Assembly (NCBI RefSeq): GCF_003205195.1
Contig: NZ_QJRY01000005.1
Span: forward strand, 248,001-312,000
Direction: 5' to 3'
Source: Peteryoungia wuzhouensis
Lineage (GTDB): Bacteria > Pseudomonadota > Alphaproteobacteria > Rhizobiales > Rhizobiaceae
Length of the DNA: 64,000 bases
Part shown: in pieces, positions 1 to 8,580 of the stretch
Layout of the letters: every line of letters starts with the position of its first letter
Numbering within the stretch: position 1 is the first letter of the stretch
The notes under the pieces: model-generated
Told to the model about the DNA's origin: nothing
Database searches by the model: none
What the model saw: the letters and a program-made list of their open reading frames with translations, nothing else
Program-made: the position numbers and the translations under genes

Positions 1-840
1 CTCTCGGAAAATCCCGACAGTGAATATGAATGCCTCTACACGGGGCCTGCTTCTTCGGCCGACGAGGCCGGCGAAGTGCAGATCGTCGATGACCTGTTGA
101 GCCGCGGGGTGGCGGCCATCGCCATTTCGCCATCGAATGCGCCTGCCATGGCCAACCGCATTCGCGAAATCGCGCCGACCGTTCCGGTCATGACGGTCGA
201 TGCCGATTTCCTCGAAAAGGACAGCGATCTGCGCAAGACGTATCTTGGCACCGACAACTACCTGATGGGCGTCAAGATGGCGGAGGAAGCGAAGAAGCTG
301 AAAGCCGAAGGTGGAACCGTCTGCCTGCAGCTCGGCAATGTCGCCGCCGCGAATATCAATGCCCGCGCGCAGGGCTTCCGCGACACCATCGCCGGTGCCA
401 AGGATGTCGACCGCCTGACCGGCCAGAACGGCTGGACGGAAATCGAGGGCTGCCCGGTCTATACAAACGACCAGGCGGATCTCGCCAACCAACAGATGTC
501 GGATGTCTTTACGGCGCATCCCGATCTTGACGCGTTCATCCTGGTCGGCGGCTGGGCGCAGTTTGCCCCTCAGGCCTATACTCAGGTCACGGATCAGGTG
601 ATGGACAAGCTCAAGTCCAAGGATCTGGTCATCGTGGCGGGCGACACCCTGCCGCCGCAAACGCAGGCCTTCCGTGAAGGGCGCAGCCATGCGCAGGTCG
701 GTCAGCGACCCTTCGAGATGGGCTATAAGGCGCCCGATGTGATGATCCAGCTGATCAAGGGCGAGAAGGTCGAAGATCCGTTGTTCACCGGTCTCGATGT
801 CTGCAACACCGAAGACCCCGGCTTCTGCAAGGACAATTGA
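1..840 (+). CDS. Sugar ABC transporter substrate-binding protein, 5' end outside the window
   Basis: The reading frame is open from the first base to the TGA at 838-840, so about 279 C-terminal residues are present and the signal peptide and N-terminus lie upstream of the window. The sequence has the ribose/LacI-type periplasmic binding fold: a segment placing solute in the cleft (GVAAIAISPSN), a hinge-like LILVGG region and a C-terminal domain ending in NTEDPGFCKDN. It should bind a sugar or polyol in the periplasm and deliver it to the permease/ATPase pair encoded downstream. A second binding protein follows at 970, so the operon carries two receptors. Family assignment is firm; the ligand is unknown. 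Confidence 0.85.
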   Translation, partial: LSENPDSEYECLYTGPASSADEAGEVQIVDDLLSRGVAAIAISPSNAPAMANRIREIAPTVPVMTVDADFLEKDSDLRKTYLGTDNYLMGVKMAEEAKKLKAEGGTVCLQLGNVAAANINARAQGFRDTIAGAKDVDRLTGQNGWTEIEGCPVYTNDQADLANQQMSDVFTAHPDLDAFILVGGWAQFAPQAYTQVTDQVMDKLKSKDLVIVAGDTLPPQTQAFREGRSHAQVGQRPFEMGYKAPDVMIQLIKGEKVEDPLFTGLDVCNTEDPGFCKDN

Positions 841-969
841 CACACCAGGCAGAGGGGCTTGCTCTCTGGCTGACTTCGTTCGGCATGCGGACGGCTCGGG
901 AGGGGCCGTCCTGCGTGCTGCCGTTCAACATGATGGCAGCCCGATGGAGAGGGTTGCGGGAGGATAAAA

Positions 970-1917
970 ATGAAGAGACTTTCGATTACGGCGCTTGCAG
1001 CCGCACTCACGATCGCGGCGACGCCGGTGCTGGCTGACGACAAGCCGGCGCTTGCCTTTGTCGTCAACGCGGCCTCGGATTTCTGGAAACTTGCGGAAGC
1101 CGGCGTCAAGGCGGCCCAGGCCGAACTTCCGGATTTCGACCTGCAGTTCCGCTATCCGGCACAGGGGACCGCAGCGCTTCAGAACGCGCTGATGGACGAT
1201 CTGGTCGCCGCCGGCACGGATGCGATCATGATTTCATCCGTCGATCCGAAGAACTCGGTCGATGCCTTCAACAAGATCGCCGGGCAAATCCCGCTGTTCA
1301 CCACAGATAGCGATGCGCCGCAGTCGAAGCGGATCGCCTATCTCGGATCGTCCAACACCAAGGCCGGCATCCAGGCGGGGGAGATTGCCGTGAAGGCTTT
1401 GCCCAAGGGTGGTAAGTGCATGGGCTTTGTCGGCTTCCTCGGTGCCGACAACGCCAAGGAGCGCATCGCCGGCTTCCGCGAGGCCGTCGAAGGCAAGGGC
1501 ATCGAATTGGTCGACGTGCGCGGTGACGACGTGGACTTCGCCCGCGCCCGCTCGAATGTCGACGACGTGCTGGCGGCGAACCCCGACATCGACTGCATGG
1601 TCGGCTTCTATTCCTACAATCCGCCGAAGATCTACGAGGCTCTGCAGGCAGCGGGCAAGCTGGGCACCATCACCGTCATCGCCTTCGACGAGGATCCGAT
1701 CACGCTCGGTGCCGTCAGGGAAGGCAGCTTTGCCGGAACTGTCGTGCAGGATCCCTATCAGTGGGGCTATCAGGGCATGAAGCTGATGGCGGCCTACGTG
1801 AAGGGCGACAAGTCGCAGGTTCCGGCCGACGGGCTGATCATCGTGCCGACGCAGGTGATCGACAAGGCCAATGTCGATGCTTTCGAAAAGCAGCTCAAGG
1901 AGCGTATCGGCGGCTGA
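970..1917 (+). CDS. Sugar ABC transporter substrate-binding protein (second of the tandem pair)
   Basis: A 315-residue protein with a Sec signal peptide (about residues 1-22, ending in PVLA before DDKPALAF). The mature part is a ribose-type periplasmic binding protein, with AAGTDAIMISSVDP in the first domain and VIAFDEDPITLGAV in the second. The ATG at 970 follows GGAGGATAAAA, a good ribosome-binding site. It lies 129 bp after the first binding protein and just before the ATPase gene, from which it is separated by a strong hairpin. It is only distantly similar to its neighbour, so it is not a recent duplicate. The ligand cannot be read from sequence. Confidence 0.88.
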   Translation: MKRLSITALAAALTIAATPVLADDKPALAFVVNAASDFWKLAEAGVKAAQAELPDFDLQFRYPAQGTAALQNALMDDLVAAGTDAIMISSVDPKNSVDAFNKIAGQIPLFTTDSDAPQSKRIAYLGSSNTKAGIQAGEIAVKALPKGGKCMGFVGFLGADNAKERIAGFREAVEGKGIELVDVRGDDVDFARARSNVDDVLAANPDIDCMVGFYSYNPPKIYEALQAAGKLGTITVIAFDEDPITLGAVREGSFAGTVVQDPYQWGYQGMKLMAAYVKGDKSQVPADGLIIVPTQVIDKANVDAFEKQLKERIGG

Positions 1918-1941
1918 TCCGGTGTCGCCGATACCCCTTAA

Positions 1942-1974
1942 GGTCTGCGCGGGCCGATCCGGTCCGCGCAGACC
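1942..1974 (+). terminator. Intercistronic hairpin between binding protein and ATPase genes
   Basis: Perfect 11-bp arms (GGTCTGCGCGG and CCGCGCAGACC), extended inward by a few more pairs. No T-run follows, so it more likely stabilises the upstream mRNA or acts as a partial terminator, giving excess binding protein. Confidence 0.55.
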
Positions 1975-2003
1975 GTCTGTCTGCCGCCGAGGAGCATTTG
2001 TGC

Positions 2004-3503
2004 ATGTCTGCTGATACCCGCATCTCTCTTGATCTTGTCGGGATCACCAAGGTCTATCCGAGTGCCGTTGCGCTGAACGGTGTATCGCTGTCGATTCGCG
2101 GCGGCGAAGTGGTCGGGTTGATCGGCGAGAATGGGGCGGGCAAGTCGACGCTCATGAAGGTGCTGGGCGGTACGATTGCGCCCGACGAGGGAGAGATCGT
2201 CATCGACGGAGCGCCTCTGGCGGAGATGACACCCGCTGCGGCCGTCTCGCACGGTATCGCTTTTGTCCATCAGGAGCTGAACCCCTTCTCCAATCTCGAC
2301 GTTGCCGGCAATGTGCTGCTGGGACGCGAAATCCGCAGCGGCCCTTTCGGCTTTGTCGACCGCAAAGCGATGGAAAGCCGCGTTCGTCCCCTGCTCGACA
2401 TGCTCGGCACCCGTTTCACCGCGTCGACGGCCGTGTCCGAGCTGTCGCTGGCCGATCAGCAATTGCTGGAGATCGCCAAGGCACTGTCGATCAATGTACG
2501 CCTCTTGATCCTCGACGAGCCTACCTCAAGCCTGACGCTTGCGGAAACACAGCGGTTGCTCACGGTTATCCGGCGGCTTCGCGACGAAGGGGTCGCCGTC
2601 CTGTTCATAACCCATCGCCTGAATGAGGTGGAGGAGGTGGCGGATCGGGTGGTCGGGCTGCGTGACGGGACAAATGCCGGTGAACTTCCCCGAGAGGGGA
2701 TCACCAAGGATGCCATGGTGCGCCTGATGATCGGTCGGGACGTCAAGCAGTTCTACGTTCCACCTGAACGCCAGGCCGGCGCCGTCGTGCTGCGCACTGT
2801 CGGGCTTCGAACCCGGACCTATCCCGATGCGCCGGTCAACCTTGTCATCCGCAGCGGTGAAATTCTCGGACTTGCCGGACTGGTCGGGGCGGGCCGAACC
2901 GAGTTCGCACGGGCTTTGTTCGGCATCGATCCGGTGCAGGCCGGACACGCGGAAATCGGTGGACAGCCGGTTGAACCGGGGTCGGTCCGGGCCGCCATCG
3001 ACGCGGGTATCTGTCTTGTGCCGGAGGACAGGAAGACAGAGGGGCTCTTTCTCGACTTCACCAGTGCCGGCAACATCGTGATGCCGAGACTGGCGGCCAT
3101 CGCAAGGCATGGATTTGTCGATGGGAGAGTTGAGCGGGAGATCGCCGAGGACTTTCGTCAGAAGCTGTCGATCAAGGCGCGGCGGCTCGACCGGCCGGTT
3201 GGCGAACTCTCAGGCGGGAACCAGCAGAAGGTCGTGCTCGCCAAATGGCTCGGGCTTCATCCGCGGCTGATCATCCTCGACGAGCCGACCCGGGGTATCG
3301 ACGTCGGTGCGAAAGCTGAAGTCTACAGCCTGATGCGTGCAATGGCGGAGCAGGGGGCAGCCATCCTGATGATCTCCTCAGACATGGAGGAAGTGATCGG
3401 CGTCTCCAACCGTGTCGCGGTGATGCGTCGTGGTGTCATTGCCGGGGTGCTCGAACGTGAGGATCTCTCCGAGGAAGCCGTGCTGCGGCTTGCGGTCGAA
3501 TAG
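2004..3503 (+). CDS. Sugar ABC transporter ATP-binding protein (two ATPase domains)
   Basis: A 499-residue ATPase of the RbsA/XylG/MglA type. It contains two nucleotide-binding halves: Walker A GENGAGKST near residue 43, Walker B LLILDEPTSSLT, and in the second half the signature SGGNQQKVVLAKWL and LIILDEPTRGIDVG. The second Walker A is degenerate (GLVGAGRTE), as is usual in this family. The frame is open further upstream, but the ATG at 2004 starts the conserved family sequence and follows GAGGAGCATTTGTGC. It powers import together with the permease that begins 11 bp downstream. Confidence 0.92.
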   Translation: MSADTRISLDLVGITKVYPSAVALNGVSLSIRGGEVVGLIGENGAGKSTLMKVLGGTIAPDEGEIVIDGAPLAEMTPAAAVSHGIAFVHQELNPFSNLDVAGNVLLGREIRSGPFGFVDRKAMESRVRPLLDMLGTRFTASTAVSELSLADQQLLEIAKALSINVRLLILDEPTSSLTLAETQRLLTVIRRLRDEGVAVLFITHRLNEVEEVADRVVGLRDGTNAGELPREGITKDAMVRLMIGRDVKQFYVPPERQAGAVVLRTVGLRTRTYPDAPVNLVIRSGEILGLAGLVGAGRTEFARALFGIDPVQAGHAEIGGQPVEPGSVRAAIDAGICLVPEDRKTEGLFLDFTSAGNIVMPRLAAIARHGFVDGRVEREIAEDFRQKLSIKARRLDRPVGELSGGNQQKVVLAKWLGLHPRLIILDEPTRGIDVGAKAEVYSLMRAMAEQGAAILMISSDMEEVIGVSNRVAVMRRGVIAGVLEREDLSEEAVLRLAVE

Positions 3504-3514
3504 AGGAATACCAG

Positions 3515-4522
3515 ATGCACAAGAAAGACATCGGCCTTGCCGTTCTCGTGGTTACCGTCGGGGCGATCGTCGCGCTGGTCAATCCACGCTTCCTGTCGCC
3601 GATCAATCTGGCAAATACGGCCAACCTGATCGGGCTGTTCGGGTTGTTCTCCATTGCGGAAGCCTTCGTCATCGTGACAGCCGGGATCGAGCTGTCGATC
3701 GGCTCGGTGATTGCGCTCTTGGGCGTGATCTTCATCGACCTGATTGCCTCCTACGGCGTACCCTGGCCGGTGGCGCTCGTCATCGTCATGCTGCTGTCTT
3801 TGCTGATAGGGCTCCTTCACGGCTGGCTGATCACCCGGCTCAAGCTGCAGCCCTTCGTGGTCACGCTCTGCGGTCTGCTCATCTATCGCGGTGTGGCGCG
3901 CTTCTACACGAAGGATGGAACGGCCGGATTTACCTTCGGCACGGATCTGCCGACACTCGAATATCTGTTTGTCGGACGCACCGCCGGCATTCCCCATTCG
4001 GTGATTGCATTTGCCGTCTTCGCGGTGCTGGCCTGGGCATTGCTCCATCGGACCGTCTTCGGGCGGCATCTGATGGCGGTGGGCAAAAACGAGGAGGCGG
4101 CGCGCTATTCCGGCATCGATACGCGGCGTGTCATTCTCCAGGCCTATATGCTGTGCATGTTCCTGACAGGTGTCTCGGCGGTGTTTTTCGCCATGTACAC
4201 CAAGTCCGTCCAGCCATCCTCGCATGGCAATTTCTACGAGCTCTACGGTATCGCGGCGGCCGTGCTCGGCGGATTTTCGCTGCGGGGCGGCGAGGGATCG
4301 ATCGTCGGCGTGGTTCTCGGCGTCGTCCTGCTGCAGGAATTGCAGAACCTCGTCAATCTGCTCGGCATCCCGTCTTCGCTGAACTTCGCCGTGATGGGGG
4401 CCGTGATCCTGGCAGGGGTGATCGCCGACACGCAATTCGTCGCCTATCGCGACAGGCGCCGCCAGGCCGCGGCAAGATCGGCCGCCAAGCTTGGCAGTGA
4501 GGCTCCAGCAAGCACGCGCTGA
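3515..4522 (+). CDS. Sugar ABC transporter permease
   Basis: A 335-residue RbsC-type inner-membrane permease with about eight to ten hydrophobic segments and the typical GIELSIGSVIAL and LGGFSLRGGEGSIVGVVLG motifs. It begins 11 bp after the ATPase stop codon, so it belongs to the same operon. Only one permease gene is present, consistent with a homodimer. The C-terminal tail after the last membrane segment is rich in Arg, Ala and Lys and should be cytoplasmic. The operon lacks a visible regulator or catabolic gene, so the substrate stays open. Confidence 0.9.
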   Translation: MHKKDIGLAVLVVTVGAIVALVNPRFLSPINLANTANLIGLFGLFSIAEAFVIVTAGIELSIGSVIALLGVIFIDLIASYGVPWPVALVIVMLLSLLIGLLHGWLITRLKLQPFVVTLCGLLIYRGVARFYTKDGTAGFTFGTDLPTLEYLFVGRTAGIPHSVIAFAVFAVLAWALLHRTVFGRHLMAVGKNEEAARYSGIDTRRVILQAYMLCMFLTGVSAVFFAMYTKSVQPSSHGNFYELYGIAAAVLGGFSLRGGEGSIVGVVLGVVLLQELQNLVNLLGIPSSLNFAVMGAVILAGVIADTQFVAYRDRRRQAAARSAAKLGSEAPASTR

Positions 4523-4586
4523 CGGCTTCGAGCGCGCGGATCAGATCGTGTCGCGCGGTCTGCGGCAGAAATTCCCACGCGCTGTT

Positions 4587-5195
4587 TCAGCAGAAGCCGT
4601 TCAATTTCAGGATCTTGTGGGCGTCGATCGAGGCGCGGAGCTTGTCTTCGGAATCGCGATCCCCCTGATTGGCATCGGGGTGGTGCATCTTCAGCCGTTC
4701 CTTGTAGCGGCGTCGGATTTCCTCCGGCGTTGCGTCAGGTGAAAGATCGAGCGTCTCAAAGGCCTTTGCTTCCAGGACTTTCAGTTTGCGCTTCTGGAGG
4801 TCGGCGGCTGCGGCCTGTCGCTCGGCCGCAGCCTTGCGGGCATTCAGCGCCTTGGCGGAACCGGAGCGCGTTTTCAGCGGCAGCGGTATCTCCTTCGCCT
4901 GGGTGGTGGCGGTGCCAACAGTTGCGCGGGCGCCGCTTGCGGCTTCCCGCTGGTAGCGGGCCGTGACCGGGTCGGACAGGCTGGTCTGATAGTTGTAGCC
5001 CCTGTTATAGTCCTTCACATGCTCCTGACAGAAGAGCAGGTAAAGTCCGTCCGCATCGCAGCCAACCGGTGCACGGTGGGCGCCATGCTTCTCGCACCCG
5101 TCCCATTGGCATTTCGGACCGCTCTCGACGCGTTGTGCTACAGGCTTTTTCTTGGTCGACCGGAGGCCGACGAATATCTTTGAATCAGTCGTCAT
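4587..5195 (-). CDS. J-domain protein with an N-terminal Cys/His cluster
   Basis: A 202-residue protein. The C-terminal 55 residues form a DnaJ-type J domain (LDLSPDATPEEIRRRYKERL followed by the HPD motif in KMHHPDAN), which should stimulate an Hsp70 ATPase. The N-terminus has a Cys/His set (CQWDGCEKHG, then C and FCQEH) suggestive of metal binding. The middle is a charged, Ala/Lys-rich linker. The frame extends upstream to 5390, but that extension is arginine/proline-rich and unlike the family, so I chose the ATG at 5195. It is a stand-alone gene convergent with the sugar transport operon. The partner and client are unknown. Confidence 0.8.
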   Translation of the reverse strand: MTTDSKIFVGLRSTKKKPVAQRVESGPKCQWDGCEKHGAHRAPVGCDADGLYLLFCQEHVKDYNRGYNYQTSLSDPVTARYQREAASGARATVGTATTQAKEIPLPLKTRSGSAKALNARKAAAERQAAAADLQKRKLKVLEAKAFETLDLSPDATPEEIRRRYKERLKMHHPDANQGDRDSEDKLRASIDAHKILKLNGFC

Positions 5196-5415
5196 CCGGC
5201 CATATAGGGCAGTCTCGCCGCGCCGGGCAAGGACTATGACGCATAGCACACATACCGTGTGCGATGGGCATGGTCCCTTGGCCGGAAAACTGCTCGGCCT
5301 GCAAGGGTGGGGCGGGTCAATCGTTGCTCGTCTTTCCGGATCCGGTCCAGGTGCGGGACCGGCCAGATGGTGCCGGAATATGCCCGGCACCCTTTCTTGC
5401 GTGCGTGGATATTCG

Positions 5416-6690
5416 TCAGCTCAAGGCTTCCATCGTGCCGGCCGTGGGAATGTTCGGTGCCGTCTTGTTGTCGACGATGACGAGGTCGAATTTTCCGTCG
5501 TCCTTGCGGCGCCACTGCCCGCCGACGAGCGGCGTCTTGGTGACGTTCTTCGCCGCAAAGGGGGGTACGCCCTGGCCGTTCCACTCAACATGGCCGACGA
5601 TGGTGTCGACCTTGGAGGCGGCGATGGCCGCTGCCACGCCTTCCGCATCGGTCACATCGCTGACGCGACCCATGACATCGGTCGCCATCTCGAACAGCGA
5701 ATGGATAAAGCCGATCGGCTGGGTCCAGGGACGGCCGGTCTTGGCCGTGAAGTCGGCTGCAAGCTCGGCAGCACTCTGTCCTGTGAGAGACGACTTGAAC
5801 GGATGCTGGGCCGACCACCAGACTTCGGAGGACAGATTGTGACCGGCGGGCCCCAGGGTTTCGACCGACTGCGGGAAGAGGATCGCCTTTGCGACGGTGA
5901 GTGCCTTGGGCGTGAAGCCCTGCTGCTTGGCTTGGTTCCAGAAGGTCGTGAAGTCCGGCGGGATGACGACGCCGGTGATGATGTCGCATCCGCCGTCCTT
6001 GAAGGCGTTGACCTGGGCGGTGAAGTCGTCCGTCAAATTCTGGTAACGGCCGGGATCGAGAAGACTGTAGCCCGCCTGTGTCAGACCCGGTTTCAGGCCG
6101 ACATTCGGATCGCCCCAGGCGTTGCCGTCGGCATCGTTGGGAAACAGACCGCCGACCTTCTTGTTGGTGTCGAGCTGGTTCCACATGTTGGTGAAGACGG
6201 CAATGACGTCTTCCAGACCCCAGAAATAATGATAGGCGAAGTCGAAGGGTTTCCAGCTCTGCGGGTCGCCGGGATTGCCCTGTTGACCGATGAACCACGG
6301 CTGCCAGGGTGCCTTGGTGGAAATGCAGGGCACGCCTTCCGCCTCGCAGGTGGTAGCCACCGGATTGGTGGTTTCCGGCGTCGATGCCACCAGCATCAGG
6401 TTGATCTCGTCCGATAGGATCAGCTCCTTGGCGACATCCGCGGCGCGGTTCGGATTGGACTGGCTGTCCTTGACGATGACTTCGAAGTTCTTGCCCGCTT
6501 CGGTCGCGAGGAACGAGGCGATGTTATAGGCGTCGCTTTCTCCGAAGCTCGCCAGCGGTCCGGTTTGCGGACTGACATAGCCGAGCTTGATCTTGGCTCC
6601 CTGCGCGATCGCGGGGGCCGAAAGGCCTCCGAAGCCGTAGGCGAGCGTGCCTGCTGCGGTCGCCTTCAAGAGTTTTCTGCGCGTGATCAT
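5416..6690 (-). CDS. ABC transporter substrate-binding protein, branched-chain amino acid/aromatic acid type
   Basis: A 424-residue periplasmic binding protein of the Leu/Ile/Val-binding class (type I fold; KIKLGYVSPQTGPLASFGE after the signal). The N-terminus MITRRKLLK resembles a twin-arginine export signal, with cleavage probably after SAPAIAQ. It is the last gene of a three-gene operon with a carboxylesterase and a ring-cleaving dioxygenase. No permease or ATPase gene accompanies it, so it either uses a transporter encoded elsewhere or acts as a sensor. Such proteins often bind aromatic acids rather than amino acids in catabolic operons, but the ligand here is inference. Confidence 0.87.
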   Translation of the reverse strand: MITRRKLLKATAAGTLAYGFGGLSAPAIAQGAKIKLGYVSPQTGPLASFGESDAYNIASFLATEAGKNFEVIVKDSQSNPNRAADVAKELILSDEINLMLVASTPETTNPVATTCEAEGVPCISTKAPWQPWFIGQQGNPGDPQSWKPFDFAYHYFWGLEDVIAVFTNMWNQLDTNKKVGGLFPNDADGNAWGDPNVGLKPGLTQAGYSLLDPGRYQNLTDDFTAQVNAFKDGGCDIITGVVIPPDFTTFWNQAKQQGFTPKALTVAKAILFPQSVETLGPAGHNLSSEVWWSAQHPFKSSLTGQSAAELAADFTAKTGRPWTQPIGFIHSLFEMATDVMGRVSDVTDAEGVAAAIAASKVDTIVGHVEWNGQGVPPFAAKNVTKTPLVGGQWRRKDDGKFDLVIVDNKTAPNIPTAGTMEALS

Positions 6691-6717
6691 GCTGTCCTCC
6701 CCATTCTTGTCTGGTTT

Positions 6718-7380
6718 TCAGGCGGCGACGCGACCAAAGGGCCGGCTGCCGGTTGCAAGGTCCGCCAGGATGGCGTCGAGCGCTGCGACCTCCATCCCGG
6801 ATGCCTGGTGCGGGCGTCCGGGAAAGAGTTCGCACCGAAGCTTCGCCCGCGCCCTCCCAAGCGCTTCGGAGGCTTCGGCAAAGGCCGAGACCGGGATCCA
6901 CGGATCCTGGTCCGATCCGGTGAGATAGACCGGCAGGCCGTCGAGATCGGCAAAGGGCCTCTCGTCCGAGGGCTGGCCGACGCGGCAGCCGGTCAGATTG
7001 ACCATGGCGCCGTTCCAGGGGCCGAATTTCATTGCATATTCCAGCGACAGGCAGGCCCCCTGGCTGAAGCCGCCGAGCACCAGCGGCTTGTGGCGGCCAC
7101 CGACGTCGCGGATGTCCTCGATCAGCCCGCGCAGGTAGTCGAGCGACAGGCCGAGTTGCTCCCGTGTGCCGTCCAGAAGAGCATCGGTTGCGCGGGCCGC
7201 ATACCAGCTGTTTCCCAAGGCCCGCGGCAGGCAGTAGGATATCCGGCCGGCCGAGAGCCGGCCGATGACCTGTTCCATCATGTCTTCGGGCGACTGGGTC
7301 CGCCCGTGCACGAAGACGCAGAGAACCTCGGCCTCGGCCGGGGAGACGCCGCAGCGGTGCGGCTCGCCATGGATTGCCAT
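6718..7380 (-). CDS. Phospholipase/carboxylesterase family hydrolase (MhqD-like)
   Basis: A 220-residue alpha/beta hydrolase without signal peptide. It shows the early strand plus oxyanion region (VFVHGRTQSPEDM), the nucleophile elbow GGFSQG with Ser106, an acid residue in TGSDQDPWIP (Asp157 or Asp159) and a late His191 (GRPHQASG). The ATG at 7380 is 14 bp after the dioxygenase stop codon. In Bacillus subtilis a hydrolase of this family (MhqD) is paired with the dioxygenase MhqO in methylhydroquinone resistance, and the same pairing is seen here. The pathway assignment rests on that synteny. Confidence 0.82.
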   Translation of the reverse strand: MAIHGEPHRCGVSPAEAEVLCVFVHGRTQSPEDMMEQVIGRLSAGRISYCLPRALGNSWYAARATDALLDGTREQLGLSLDYLRGLIEDIRDVGGRHKPLVLGGFSQGACLSLEYAMKFGPWNGAMVNLTGCRVGQPSDERPFADLDGLPVYLTGSDQDPWIPVSAFAEASEALGRARAKLRCELFPGRPHQASGMEVAALDAILADLATGSRPFGRVAA

Positions 7381-7394
7381 GCCGGCACCTCTCT

Positions 7395-8351
7395 TCAGAA
7401 GTCGGCTGGTTCGAGGCCGGCAATCAGTTCCTCCCGGCGATCCTCAAACCACGGCGGGAAGACGAGTGTCGAGCCGATGGCATCGGCCGGCTCGTCCTTG
7501 GCCCATCCGCCTTCGACAGACCATGCGATCTCGAAAAGCGCGCCGCCGGGCGAGCGGACGTAGCAGGACTTGAAGTAGTTGCGGTCCTTCTGGTCGGAGA
7601 CGTCGGTGAAGCCAAGGCCTTCGATATGGGCCTTCAGTTTCAGCTGGTTCTCTTCATTGCCGGTGTTCAGCGCAAGATGATGGATCGTGCCGCCCGACAA
7701 GGTCCAGGTCCCTTGCGGTCCGGTCGGCTGGTGAATGACCTCCACCATGCTCGAAGGGCCGCCTGCATTGGGGACTGAGAACATCAGGCCCTCATCGCTG
7801 TCGGCTTCCTTCTTCATGCCGAGGGCGACCGTGAGGAAATCGTCCATGGATGTCCGGTCGAAGACGGCGACGGCCGCGCCATAGATGCCGCGGATGCCGT
7901 GGTGAGGGCCGATGCCCTGCTTTTCGTTGGTGATCGGGTCACGGGTGTCGGCCGGGCTTTCGACCAGTTCGTGTTCGATGCCGCAAGGATGGGCAAGCGC
8001 CACGCGGGTGATGCCGAAGCGGCTGGTCATTGCGGCCTTGATGCCACGCTCGTTCAGCCGGTTGACCCAGAACTCCGAGGAGCCGCGCGGGATCGAGAGC
8101 TGGATGATCTTCGACTGGTTCGTGCCGCGTTTGCCGTAAATGCCGGGCTTGCGGAAGGGGAAGGTGGTGACGATGGTCGAGGGATCGCCATTCTTCGCGC
8201 CGTAATAGAGGTGATAGACGGGGATCACGCCGTCGAAGAGCACCGTCCGTTTGATCGAATGCAGACCCAGCGTCTTGGTGTAAAAGTCATAGTCCTCCTG
8301 CGCCCCGTCGGTGCTGAGCGTGAGGTGGTGATAACCCGAAATGAATGACAT
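7395..8351 (-). CDS. Ring-cleaving dioxygenase, glyoxalase fold (MhqO-like)
   Basis: A 318-residue two-module vicinal-oxygen-chelate protein. Probable metal ligands are the His pair in GYHHLTL (residues 8-9), His in GGTIHHLAL and Glu in ALFEIAWS. It matches the MhqO/LinE-like family of extradiol dioxygenases acting on hydroquinone-type compounds. The frame is open upstream, but the ATG at 8351 follows GGAGGAGGAAACGC, an excellent ribosome-binding site, and begins the conserved sequence. It is the first gene of the operon with the esterase and binding protein, divergent from a LysR regulator. The exact substrate is unknown. Confidence 0.86.
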   Translation of the reverse strand: MSFISGYHHLTLSTDGAQEDYDFYTKTLGLHSIKRTVLFDGVIPVYHLYYGAKNGDPSTIVTTFPFRKPGIYGKRGTNQSKIIQLSIPRGSSEFWVNRLNERGIKAAMTSRFGITRVALAHPCGIEHELVESPADTRDPITNEKQGIGPHHGIRGIYGAAVAVFDRTSMDDFLTVALGMKKEADSDEGLMFSVPNAGGPSSMVEVIHQPTGPQGTWTLSGGTIHHLALNTGNEENQLKLKAHIEGLGFTDVSDQKDRNYFKSCYVRSPGGALFEIAWSVEGGWAKDEPADAIGSTLVFPPWFEDRREELIAGLEPADF

Positions 8352-8557
8352 GCGTTTCCTCCTCCAAATGCCGTCATGCGGACAAGCGGGGTCCGCAGAC
8401 ACGAACACCAGGAAACATCCCGAAGACAAAAGACCGGCTGCGATCGTCCTCCATGCGCACCTTCAGTGCAGCATCTCCCGAGCCCGTCACTCCTGCAGGA
8501 TCCTCCCCATGCCGGGCGAATATACAGGCGATTGCCCCCTCTGTTGATAATATTGCT

Positions 8558-8570
8558 TATACCCGGTATA
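8558..8570. promoter_or_regulatory. Candidate LysR operator (TATACC-C-GGTATA)
   Basis: A 13-bp palindrome (TATACC, C, GGTATA) ending 10 bp before the LysR gene start, flanked by TTGCT and GCAA, which extend the symmetry imperfectly. It suits a LysR T-N11-A box in the divergent promoter region and would allow autorepression. Confidence 0.5.
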
Positions 8571-8580
8571 GCAATTTGTT

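Noticed and set aside
3323..4435. Minus-strand open frame of 370 codons opposite the sugar permease
   Set aside because: The permease on the plus strand has family motifs and operon spacing; the antisense product is His/Asp/Arg-rich without a domain.
5152..6417. Plus-strand open frame of 421 codons
   Set aside because: It lies opposite the J-domain and binding-protein genes and has no ribosome-binding site or domain.
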